Below, one piece after another: positions 10,570 through 20,700 of a stretch of DNA of 64,000 bases. The translations under genes were made by a program, and so were the position numbers. The notes beneath the pieces were generated by a model that was not told the origin of the DNA, searched no databases, and saw only the letters and a list, made by a program, of their open reading frames with translations. Position 1 is the stretch's first letter, and each line of letters starts with the position of its first letter. The stretch is from Progne subis subis (taxonomy: Eukaryota; Chordata; Aves; Passeriformes; Hirundinidae). The stretch lies in the NCBI GenBank assembly GCA_022316685.1, contig JAKJHU010000303.1:1-64000 (forward strand), in the 5' to 3' direction.

Positions 10570-10586
10570 AAAGAAGAAGTGGGGAA
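10570..10586 (+). other. Polypurine tract
   Basis: The stretch AAAGAAGAAGTGGGGAA, purine except for one T, abuts the TG start of the 3' LTR. It is the expected plus-strand primer of reverse transcription. Confidence 0.85.
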
Positions 10587-11823
10587 TGAGACGTTAATTT
10601 TGAGGAACTAAGGATTTTTAGGAAGTTAAGATAATAAGTTGCTGAATTAGCTGAAGTAGATAGGTAATCTTTGTTCGCAGTTAACAGAAGCCGGATCTTA
10701 GATGAGCTGCCCCGGATCTTGTAACTCATTTCTTGTCAGGTTTATGTTTATGTAGTTGTGCTTGTAATGAAAAACAAAATGTGGTAAATAGGACATAAGA
10801 TAGCTGCAGATTTCCTGCTTAAAGGACCCATTGAACACAGTGTGATAAATGCCAATCGCTTGTTTTAAAATTTTAAAAGTTTAATAGTAAATAAGATGGT
10901 TATAAAAATAGAATTAGAGTAAAAAAAATTGAACAATTTTAGAGTTAGGACAATACGAGACAACAAAAACAAAGTTTCAGATGTCTGGGTGCCTCCCCGA
11001 GCGAAAAGCTTCGGAGAAGGACCCTGTTAACAAAGGATTATCTCTTAAAAGCAATAGCCTGTTGAATGGTCATACATTTCATACATAATGCATACATTCC
11101 ATTCAAACAAAGAATTGTCTCTGGTTAATAGCACTTTTTTCTTTTAATCTCTATGGCATCCACCAGGCTGAGAGAGGCAGGAGGAGTCGGTCTCTTCTGA
11201 TAAGGAAGTAGTAAATTCTTCTTTCTCTGAAAGATTTAAGTTTTTCCTGTGATTGGTACATAAAAAACTACATTTTAACTACAAAACTACGTTTACCATA
11301 CTATCAAACTATTAATACAACATTAACAATTAATACAACATAATACATATAGTAAATATTCTTGCGTAGAGCCATATAATATGCACTTTTCACAACAGGA
11401 AAACTGTAAGGTCTACCAAGGAATCATTTCTCACAAATGCATTGAAAAGGTAGAAAGGTCAGGACAAGGAAGACTCATCTTACTTGCTCATTTTGGGTGA
11501 CCCCTCCCCAAAATAGACCCCCGACTCATTTTAAGAAATAAAGTACGCATGCTTAATGGCCTTTTTGCCAATTAGCATACGAAGCGAGGAATGGGAGGTG
11601 ACAGGGGTATGAATATGCATTTTTATTTTGGATATTCAACACTTTTGTAAATAAAAGACTTTGTAATTACCTGTGAATTTGGCGGTGCGAATTAGGGAAA
11701 TATCCCGCGTGCTGCCCGGCCGTAATAAACATACACTTTCTAACTTTAAACTGTTAGAGAGTTTTTGTCCATCACAGTTGGGTATCGATACTAGATCGAT
11801 ACCCGTATTTCTTTAATAAGTCA
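10587..11823 (+). repeat. 3' LTR of the provirus, split by a nested solo LTR
   Basis: The two parts, 10587-10840 and 11395-11823, together match the 5' LTR end to end. The poly(A) signal is at 11724-11729 and the TATA-like box at about 11648. The AP-1 site of the 5' LTR is altered here (CGACTCA). Confidence 0.93.
10841..11394 (+). mobile_element. Solo LTR (second ERV family) inserted in the 3' LTR
   Basis: This 554 bp segment is absent from the 5' LTR. It begins TGTGATAAATGCC and ends CTTTTCACA, giving TGTGA/TCACA inverted ends. It is flanked by a 4 bp direct repeat ACAG (10837-10840 and 11395-11398). It is AT-rich with no coding capacity. It resembles a common passerine ERV LTR by recognition. 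It must be younger than the provirus that hosts it. Confidence 0.88.
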
Positions 11824-12000
11824 GCCCCTCCCCCGTCCCGGTTTTTGGGTGAAAATCCGGCGATTTCGGGCTCGGACCGAACCCGGAAGTGGCCGCTGGC
11901 CGGAGGGGCGGGGCTGGAGCACTTCGGCCGGCGGGCCGCAAGGAGGCGCTGTTGGCGCTGGCAGCGCCGACGCGGGGCTGTGGCGCCACCTTGCGGCAGC
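11824..12000 (+). promoter_or_regulatory. CpG-rich segment with ETS and GC-box motifs
   Basis: This segment, directly after the 3' LTR, is very GC- and CpG-rich. It contains an ETS/GABP-type CCGGAAGT (11883-11890) and an Sp1-type GGGGCGGGG (11905-11913). It resembles a small promoter-type CpG island but no gene is recognisable downstream. It may equally be the first, diverged part of the adjacent repeat block. Confidence 0.4.
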
Positions 12001-12790
12001 GGTGAAGGGGCGTGGCTTATGGGAAAGGGGTGGGGCTTTAAGGGAAGGGGCAGGGCTTACGGAAAGGGGTGGGGCTTTGCCCTTAAATGGAAATTGAGCA
12101 GGGTTTAAAGCCTTATATGGAAAGTGGGTGGGGTTTAAGGGGTGTTGTGGGTGGGGTTTAATGGCTGTGGGTGGGGTTTAAGCCCTTATACGGAAAATGG
12201 TGGTGTTTAAAGGGAAGGGGGGCATGGCTCTGCCCTTATATGGAAATTGAGCAGGGTTTAAAGCCTTATATGGAAAGTGGGTGGGGTTTATCCCTTATAA
12301 GGAAATTGAGTGGGGTTTAAACCTTTATATGGGAATTGGGTGGGCTTTAAGGGTAGTGGGCAGGGTTTAAAGTCTTATATGGAAAATGGGTGGGGTTTAA
12401 AGTGCTATATGGGAAATGGGCGGGGTTTAAGGGGGTGGCCGGGGTTTAAGTGAGTTGTGGGTGGGGTTTAAGGGTTGTGGGTGGAGTTTAAGCCCTTATG
12501 TGGCAAAATTGGGCAGGGCTTAAGGCATGTGGGTGTGGTTTAAAGCCTTATATGGAAAATGGGTGGGGTTTAAAAGTAAGGGGGCAGGGCTTTGCCATTA
12601 ATATGGACATTGAGCGGAGCTTGAAGCCTTATATGGGAAGTGGGTGGGGTTTAAGGGTTGTGGGTGGGGTTTAAAATGTTAAATGAGAAGTGGGTAGGGT
12701 TTAAAACCTTATATGGGAAATGGGTGGGGTTTAAGGGTGGTGGGCAGGGTTTTAAAGCCTTAAATGGCTTGAGGGCTGTGGGCGGGGCTT
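12001..12790 (+). repeat. Degenerate G-rich minisatellite (GGGTGGGGTTTAA plus CCTTATATGG units)
   Basis: Irregular units of about 25-60 bp alternate GGGTGGGGTTTAA with CCTTATATGGAAA. Nine of the latter are perfect CC(A/T)6GG boxes (12081, 12111, 12234, 12264, 12293, 12546, 12627, 12707, 12758). Several G-runs at 12000-12080 could form quadruplexes. Open frames across it are by-products of the repeat. Confidence 0.88.
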
Positions 12791-13262
12791 AAACCTGTAT
12801 GTGTTGCTTATGTCCATATATGGCAATATGGGCGTGGCTTACAGCTGTAAGCGTGGCCTACACCCATCTATGGTTATGTGGGTGTGGCCCATGTTCATAT
12901 ATGGCAATGTGGACGTGGCCCATGCCCATATAAGGCAGTGTGGGCATGTCCCACGCCCATATATGGCACTGTGGGCGTGGCTCACATCTGTGGGCATGTC
13001 CCATGCCTGTATAAGGCAGTGTGGGCGTGGCTCACAGCTGTGGGCATGTCCCATGGCCATATAAGGTGCTGTGGGCGTGGCTCACAGTCGTGTGCATGTC
13101 CCATGCCCATATATGGCAATGTGGGCATGTCTCATGCCCATATAAGGCGCTGTGGGCGTGTCCCACACCCATGTATGTACTGTAGGCATGGCTCACAGCT
13201 GTGGGCGTGTCCCATGCCCATATATGGCACTGTGGGCAGTGGCTCACAGCTCTGGGCGTATC
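12791..13262 (+). repeat. Minisatellite of about 50 bp units with CCATATATGG/CCATATAAGG
   Basis: The unit GTGGGCGTGGCTCACAG...CATGTCCCATGCCCATATAAGG recurs with a 50 bp period where clearest (12971, 13021, 13071). Seven perfect CArG boxes occur, at 12814, 12926, 12957, 13057, 13107, 13138 and 13218. The array is less regular at both ends. Confidence 0.88.
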
Positions 13263-13381
13263 CTGGCAGTTTTCCTGGGCGTGGTCCATGGTGCCCTGCG
13301 GCTAGGGCCGGGGAGAACCCAGCTGTGGTGCGCGGGACGGCGGGCGGCGCTGCGGGGGAGCTGCGGGAGGGAGCTGCAGGT

Positions 13382-13730
13382 ACTGGGATATACTGGGATA
13401 TACTGGGATAGACTGGGATACACTGGGTTATACTGGGAAATACTGGGATATACTGGGATATACTGGGATATACTGGGATGTACTGGGATATACTGGGATA
13501 TACTGGGATATACTGGGATAGACTGGGACAAACTGGGATAGACTGGGAAAGACTGGGACAAACTGGGATAGACTGGGATATACTGGGATATACTGGGATA
13601 TACTGGGATATACTGGGATATACTGGGATATACTGGGATATACTGGGATATACTGGGATATACTGGGATATACTAGGATATACTGGGATATACTGGGATG
13701 GACTGGGGATACATTGGGATAGACTGGGTA
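13382..13730 (+). repeat. Decamer array (TACTGGGATA)n, about 34 copies
   Basis: A 10 bp unit repeats head to tail with scattered variants (GACTGGGATA, AACTGGGATA, TACTGGGAAA). The long minus-strand frame across it translates to a 10-residue repeat and is spurious. Confidence 0.95.
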
Positions 13731-13739
13731 GGATAGAGA

Positions 13740-15690
13740 AATGCTCCTGCAGCATTTCTCTGCTTCTAGCAGTGATTTCTGAGATTCTGATGCTAGGGTG
13801 TCTGGTTTCCATGTTTGCAACAAGTACAGCATGTGGGTTGCTCTCTGCTGGCTTTGTTTTCATGTTAGAAGCTGTAAAGTTCAATAAGCTGTGCTTTGCA
13901 AAAACACTGCGCACAGCTTTTCGCTGTGTATGCTTCTTTTCATCGGTTTCCTGTGTGCACCGCAGATTTGTGTTTTTCACTTGTTCTAGCAAGCAAACAT
14001 GCTCCTGCAGCATTTCTCTGCTTCTATCAGTGATTTCTGAGATTCTGAATGCTAGGCTGTCTGTTTTCCATGTTTGCAACAAGTACAGCGTGTGGGTTGC
14101 TCTCTGCTTGCTTGGTTTTCATGTTACAAGCTGTAAAGTTGAACTAGCTCTGCTTTGCGAGAACAGTGCGCACAGCTCTCGCTGTGTATGCTTTCTTTTC
14201 ATCGGTTTGCATTGTGCACAGCATATGTGTGTTTTTCACTTGTTCTAGCAAGCAAACATGCTCCTGCAGCATTTCTCTGCTTCTGTCAGGGATTTCTGAG
14301 ATTCTGATGCTAGGGTGACTGTTTTCCATGTTTGCAACAAGTACAGCATGTGGGTTGCTCTCTGCTTGCTTGGTTTTCATGTTACAAGCTGTAAAGTTTC
14401 ACTAGCTCTGCTTTGCGAGAACAGTGCGCACAGCTCTCGCTGTGTATGCTTCTTTTCATCGGTTTGCATTGTGCACAGCAGATGTGTGTTTTTCACTTGT
14501 TCTAGCAAGCAAACATGCTCCTGCCAGCATTTCTCTGCTTCTGTCAGGGATTTCTGAGATTCTGATGCTAGGGTGACTGTTTTCCTGTTTGCAACAAGTA
14601 CAGCATGTGGGTTGCTCTCTGCTTGCTTTGTTTTTATGTTAGAAGCTGTAAAGTTGAACAAGCTCTGCTTTGTGAGAACAGTGCACACAGCTCTCGCTGC
14701 GTATGCTTCTTTTTCATCGGTATTCACTTTGCACAGGATATGTGTGTTTTTCACTTATCCTATTAAAGGAAACATGATTCTGCAGCATTTCTCTGCTTCT
14801 GTCAGTGATTTCTGTGATTCTGATGCTAGGCTGTCTGTTTTCCATGTTTTCTACAAGTACAGCATTTAGGTTGCAGTCTGCTTGCTTGGTTTTCATGTTA
14901 CAAGCTGTAAAGTTGCACTAGCTCTGCTTTGCGATCACAGTGCACACAGCTCTCGCTGTGTATGCTTCTTTTCATCGGTTTGCACTGTGCACAGCAGATG
15001 TGTGTTTTTCAATTTTTTCTACCAAGCAAACATGCTCCTGCAGCATTTCTCTGCTTCTATCAGTGAGTTCTTTGATTCTCTTGCTAGGGTGTCTGTTTTC
15101 CATGTTTCCAACAAGTACAGCATGTGGGTTGCTGTCTGCTTGCTTTGTTTTCATGTAAGAAGATGTAAAGTTGAACTAGCTCTGCTTTGCGAGAACAGTG
15201 CGCACAGCTCTCGCTGTGTATGCTTCTTTTCATCGGTTTTGCACTGTGCACCGCAGATGTGTGTTTTTCACATTGTTCTGTCAAGCAAACATGCTCCTGC
15301 AGCCATTTCTCTGCTTCTGTCAGTGATTTCTGAGATTCTGATGCTAGGGTGTCTGTTTTCCATGTTTGCAACAAGTACTGCAAGTGGGGTTGCTCTCTTT
15401 TTGCTTGGTTTTCATGTTAGAAGCTGTAAAGTTGCACTAGCTCTGCTTTGCAAGAACAGTGCGCAGAGCTTTCGCTGTGTATGCTTCTTTCATCGGTTTG
15501 CACTGTGCACCGCAGATGTGTGTTTTTTCACCTGTTCTAGTAAGCAAACATGCTCCTGCAGCATTTTTCTGCTTCTATCAGTGATTTCTGAGATTCTGAT
15601 GTTCGGGTGTCAGTTTTTCCATGTTTGCAACATGTACTGCCTGTATGCTGCTCTCTGCTTGCTTGGTTTTTATGTTAGAGCTGTGGCAAG
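13740..15690 (+). repeat. Satellite of about 258 bp units, eight copies
   Basis: Copies begin with ATGCTCCTGCAGCATTTCTC or a variant at about 13741, 13999, 14258, 14514, 14773, 15031, 15290 and 15549, a period of 256-259 bp. The last copy decays near 15690. Units differ by scattered substitutions and small indels. I do not recognise the family. Open frames on both strands are accidental. Confidence 0.93.
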
Positions 15691-17587
15691 TTCCAAGGAC
15701 ACACCCAATGGGCTCTGTCCACTCAACAGTACCACAAGATTCTGTGTCTGCTCTCACGAGTCACAAATTATTTGTAGACATCATCAATTGTGAGTAGGTA
15801 CTTTTAGAGTGTAGGTTAACTTTCATTACCTGATGATGATTAAAAGTTGGATTATATGGTTTAAATATATGTTATCATAGGACTGAACATAAGCCAATTT
15901 TATCTTGGCATTTGCTGGAATGCTGTATTTTTTTTTTTTTTTAATGGAGGTTTCCTGAAATGTTGTTTCTTTTGCAAATTTAAAAAGTGTAGAAAGCCAC
16001 ATTCTTGATCTTCTTAAGAATCAGATCCTATCAAACGTGTTCTTCTACATAAATTCCCATGAGTATAGAAAAGTGCTTTGTTTCATTAAAATATTTGTGC
16101 TAAGCATTTTTAAAAAATACTTTAATGTAGACAGATTTTTGTGCATTTATTTAGTATTTCTAATAGATCTTGTCAGACAGAAGAAATCAATAAATATCAT
16201 GTATTATACAAGCTGAGGTTTAGCTTCTGGATAGCTCTGACTCAGCACAGATTATAAAAAGCCAGTGGCTGTTGAAAATTGATTGGGTCTGTTTGGTTGA
16301 CTGAGATGGTAAAAATGCCAAAATAAGCACAAAATTCTACTGGCACTACTAAATAGTTTTCTGTTTCTATTTGTCATAAAAGTAACTAAACACTCCCCAG
16401 TTTTGCATCAAGAATTATTTGGATTGACTTCTGCTTCTTCTTCTAGAAACACTTCCACGTTCATAGTTTGATGTGAAATTGGGTTTTTTTTTGGTGTGGT
16501 CTTTTAATATCACTTTATGTTCAATGAGTTTTATGTAGAATTCAGGGAAAAAAGGGCCTCCCCAGATGTTAAAGTGGAAAAAACTCAAAACCTTGTGAGA
16601 ATATAAGGAAAAAAAAATAAGATGGTGTTCTTAACTTAGGTGGTGCCTGACATGTTCAGCAATTCTTACTATCACACTGTTTTATTTAATTCCACAAATG
16701 GAGACCAAGTGTGTCTTGTCCTTTTCTGGAGGTGGGAGAGGCTGTGTGACCTCTCTTTTTATTAGGCTGAGTTTCCACGTGTGCAGGATGCAGAGAGAGA
16801 AGGTCTCATGGCCATCTCATGGTCTGTGGCCACAGGGAGGATAGCTGATGCACTTTCTTTGATGTGTTTGATGTTAGTTCATTTTTCCCATCCTACACAG
16901 TTGGATCAATTGTGTTTTATCAATCATCCTGAAATAGCTGTTTCAAGATTATAACACCCTTGGCTGGAGCAGTGAATAGTGCTGACTCCCACTTCTTGAG
17001 TCCCTTCCTGCTCTCTCCGGCTCAGAAGTCACGTGTTGGTCTCCATTGTACAACGCCCTTCGTGTGTTAAGGAAAGAGGGAATAGCTTTGTGCACACAAC
17101 CTTCCCTGGCATTTAGAGAAGCTGTAAAGTGCAGGGTAGTTTCCTTGGCTCTCTGCACTGTAAGTGAGCAGGTACAGTGACAGCTCAGGCTGGACATGGA
17201 ACCCATTGAGATGGGCAGCAGTGTTGGCTTTCAGCAAGTTTTCCCAAAGCTTTCCAAATCCAAGACGCTCAGAAGGCCTTTGCTGGAGATTATCTGTGAT
17301 CCTAAGGTAGATCATTCCCATAACAATTCCATATGCACAGCCAGGCTCCTGATTGCTTCTCATTCTTTGAGCTGTCGGTAAAGCTGCTGCAGGATTTTCC
17401 TGTTTTACTGTGCTCTGTGCTTCCGAGTCCCACATCTCTGTGCTGCCCCAGTTGAGTTCTTTTCAGACCAAACCAGAAGGGAGGATTGTTTAGAGAGTTT
17501 TTATGAAGTACAGGCTGCAGATTGTCCCCCAGTGCTGGAGTCCTAAGGCAGCTGCAGTTGTGTGGGGAGAAGGGTTTTTAAGCAGAG
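15691..17587. other. Non-coding, AT-rich
   Basis: Nothing recognisable apart from short T and A runs. Confidence 0.55.
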
Positions 17588-17762
17588 CACAGAACCACAG
17601 AATTCTTTTGGGTTGGAAGAGACCTCCAAGGTGATCGAGTCTAACACCAAGTGCCCGATACCCACCTTGCCACCCAGCACAGAGCACTGAAGGCCACGTC
17701 CAGTTGTTCCTTGAACACATTGACAGCACTTCCAGGCAGTCCATGCCAGTGACTCGGTGGTG
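17588..17762 (-). mobile_element. CR1 LINE 3' fragment, minus strand
   Basis: The sequence begins CAGAACCACAGAATTC and continues with GGTTGGAAGAGACCTCC and ATCGAGTCTAACACC, the reverse complement of the conserved CR1 3' end. The 5' part is missing, the usual form of CR1 copies in birds. Confidence 0.88.
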
Positions 17763-20700
17763 GCACGACTGGAGTTTGCTTTGAGATGCTCCTCGCGGAA
17801 CCAGGGCCAGTTGAGATCTGTACCACTGCTCTTCTTACTGTGAGCTGGTGAGCTTCTGACCAAAACTGTAGGATGTGTTGCTTACAGGAGCAGAGGAGCT
17901 GACTCAAAGATGTAGGAGGTCTGTTCCAGTTCTTTGTTTCTACCAAAACCCCAACTGCTGAGTTCAGGAATTGGCTCCGTTTCTGTTAAAGGAACGCTGA
18001 AGGCCCTTGAGAAGCTGCAGTACCCTTGGGGAGGCTTGGTGACATATGTAGATGTTAGTGCCCCCCAGAAAGCATTGAGAAGTCATCTCTGATTAAGTAT
18101 GAGGGTGTCCTGGGAAGGGCTTACACTGAAATCTGTGTAAAAGTAACAGAGCAGAAAAAAATCTGTTGGAAACCACCACTTAGCAATTATCTGTAAAATA
18201 CAACTATTGCAGCCGTTGTTTGCGGTGTGTAGATGCTGATGGTCATGTGTTGTTTAGGAAGAAGTTTCACTGGTTTTAGTCTGAAAAATATTAAAAAATG
18301 GAGCAAAAAATATTGAGGCAGGTCCCTGGAAAGAGGGTTATATATTACAGTTATGTATTTCACGTCTGCACCTCTCTTAAGACTGTTGCAGAAAATGGTA
18401 TTGGAAATGACAGAAAATTATTAAGATTATGCAGAATTCAAAACATACTGATTTCATCGTGAATGTGGTATTTAATAAAAGGGGAAACATACTTCTGTAG
18501 ATCTTGAGTATTTGTGACAACACACATGCCAATTATTGTCGGTTTGTGCAACTGGAGAAGTAAAAATCTGTATTTCAAGTAGTTTTAACGTTTCTCAGTT
18601 TAACCAATTTTATTTGACTTTCCATTAATGACTAAGAGGAACACACATGCAAAACTTGTAAGCTACATTAACAGGGAGTGTTTTCAAATATCCTGGAGAA
18701 TGGGATGAGAAAAGCTGTGTGGGAAAACATTACACAGTGTTTGTTAAAGAGAAAGGCTTCCCTCTGTGTCACCAGCAACCTTCCCTAGAAGCAGCAGCAG
18801 CTCCTTCCCGCTCTGATCTTGTCAGGTGTGCTGGAGGAGGCTCATGGCCAAGGGCTGGCTGCACTCCACACTTCCCCAGCAGCCCTGGAACCACGCTTCC
18901 TTGCCAGCAAATTCCTTCTGCCATTCCATGGGGAAGGAGGGAAGGAAGGGCTGTTAGAGGCAGGTGGGGCCCTGGGGTCTAACAGGCAGAATTCTGAGCC
19001 TCTCACGGTCCCATGACAATTCTGGGAACCCCTTGGGGGTCCCACCTGTTCCAAGGGGGAACAGTGGTGGCTTACAGTACTTTTGGCCCTTCGTTTTCCC
19101 TGGGGTGTGCCAAAGGGAGTGTGGGTATCTGAGTGGCTGCCTGTGAATGTGGGTAGTTATGAAGTATGGCATATTTTGGCCACATCCAACTGAACTGTTT
19201 ATCTCCATGAGGAATTTAAAAACAAAAAAAAAAAAACCACAAACCAAACCAAACTAAACCAAAAAAATAAATAAATAAATTAAAAAAAAAAAAAATTAAA
19301 AAAGAAGAAAAAAAACAACCACCGGCAGGAAAATAGGGAAAATGGGTAGAAAATCTGTTGGTCTAATTTGTTCCTTGATCAGTCTAGGAGAAAAAATTGA
19401 TGAATAGAGATAATTTGAAAATCAGATCCCTTTATGATTCAATAATCCTTGAGGGTTGTCATGTTTATATAATCAAGACCAGAGAAAATGGCCAGAAGAA
19501 GGCATCACAAGAAGTTATAGTTTTTCAAATTTTTTGTCAATGTGTACATGTTCTGTTCAGTTTACTTTAGAAGTTGATGAACTCCAAATTTTTTGTATCC
19601 CTTGTTAGCAGGATCCAGTCGGCTCTAGTAAATAGTAATCCTTGCTCTTAATGTGGAGAGACATATATTTGGAATTGAAGGAGCAGAATTTCAATATCTG
19701 TAGCTTGGTGAGACATGAAATACAATCCAAGTCCTCTCTTATTCAGTTTACCTGGCTTACTTTAAAACAATGACATCTTTTTTTTTTTTTGTCTTCAGTC
19801 AGTTTTTTCTGTGGAAAAGATACCTGATGTAAGGTTGGTATATATCTGAAAGCTGTTGTGTGATTATCCTCGCATTCAGGGCAACAAGCTGTAGATGAAG
19901 AGCTTCAGCTGAGCAGTTTATATCTGATAGATAATGCTTTCCTAATGCTCCTGAAGGACTAAGAAACGTAGCTCCTCCAGATTGCTTGTGATGACTTGCA
20001 ATGCATGAGGGAGACAACACATTTGAACCCTCCCAGGCTCCTTGCCACCATACCAATAAATGATTATCTAAGCAGAATTAGCTTTATACTTCCTTTGCTC
20101 TGTTACAGGTTTGTACTTACCTTTTATCTGAGACATAGCTCAACACCTTTTCTGAGTCCCCTCAGCTGTCTAAATTCAAGTACTTTGGGTCTCAATTTTC
20201 TTGATGTTCTCTCAGATAATGAGCATTCTGATGTCAACATGAGCTGCTCGTACCTTTCTGCAGCTGTATTGAAATCTCTCTCCTTGCTGTTAATTGTGAG
20301 ACACTGTGTGCACATTATGTTATCTCTGTGCCTTCTCATATCTATGTTTGGATTGGACTCTGTCTTTATTTTACCAATTATCTCTTTCCAAATATCGTCC
20401 AAGAACTTCCAACACAGGAGGCAGTTACTGCAGCTGGTGAATGCCAACACTCCCTGGCATCTCAGCTTCCAGACGCTGCCATTCCACATGGAGCAGCACA
20501 TCTCCCTTTCTGGAACTGCCTGCAACTGGAGGACTGAAAAGATACCTCGATTCTGCTCGGAGCAAGCTTTGTTTGTGTGGGGAGTGGCACCAAAGGGAGT
20601 CATAATGGCTGCTTGTGGCAGGAATGTCTTCGGCAGTGGCAGGAGGGTGACAGGATCGATTCTGCCTGGCAGAGCGTGGGAGCAGAAGGGATGTGTGCAA

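Larger units (their letters stand above)
1339..11823 (+). mobile_element. Gammaretrovirus-like endogenous provirus, complete layout, defective
   Basis: The element has the full order 5' LTR, primer-binding site, leader, gag, pro, pol (RT, RNase H, integrase), env, polypurine tract, 3' LTR. The LTRs are homologous, start TGAGACG and end AGTCA. Gag has a myristoylation-type start and a single CCHC zinc knuckle. RT keeps YVDD and integrase keeps its HHCC and DDE motifs. Gag and pol have at least ten breaks in total, so the copy cannot make functional enzymes. Env is nearly open. By hand alignment the LTRs differ by about 15 substitutions in 670 bp plus 6 short indels, which suggests insertion some millions of years ago. 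Base composition and gene order fit class I (gamma/epsilon-like) elements. The exact family would need a phylogeny. Confidence 0.95.

Noticed and set aside
12801..13411. Open frames of 70-177 codons in the 50 bp minisatellite
   Set aside because: They are by-products of the tandem repeat, open in several frames on both strands.
13132..14082. 316-codon minus-strand frame rich in YPSISQ repeats
   Set aside because: It runs through the decamer array and two satellite units. The repeat lacks stops by chance, and there are no gene signals.
13382..15690. CRISPR-like regular repeats
   Set aside because: The units are contiguous with no unique spacers, and the window is vertebrate.
14882..15793. 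303-codon plus-strand frame, cysteine- and phenylalanine-rich
   Set aside because: It lies wholly in the 258 bp satellite. Sister units carry shifts and stops, so the frame is not conserved even within the array.
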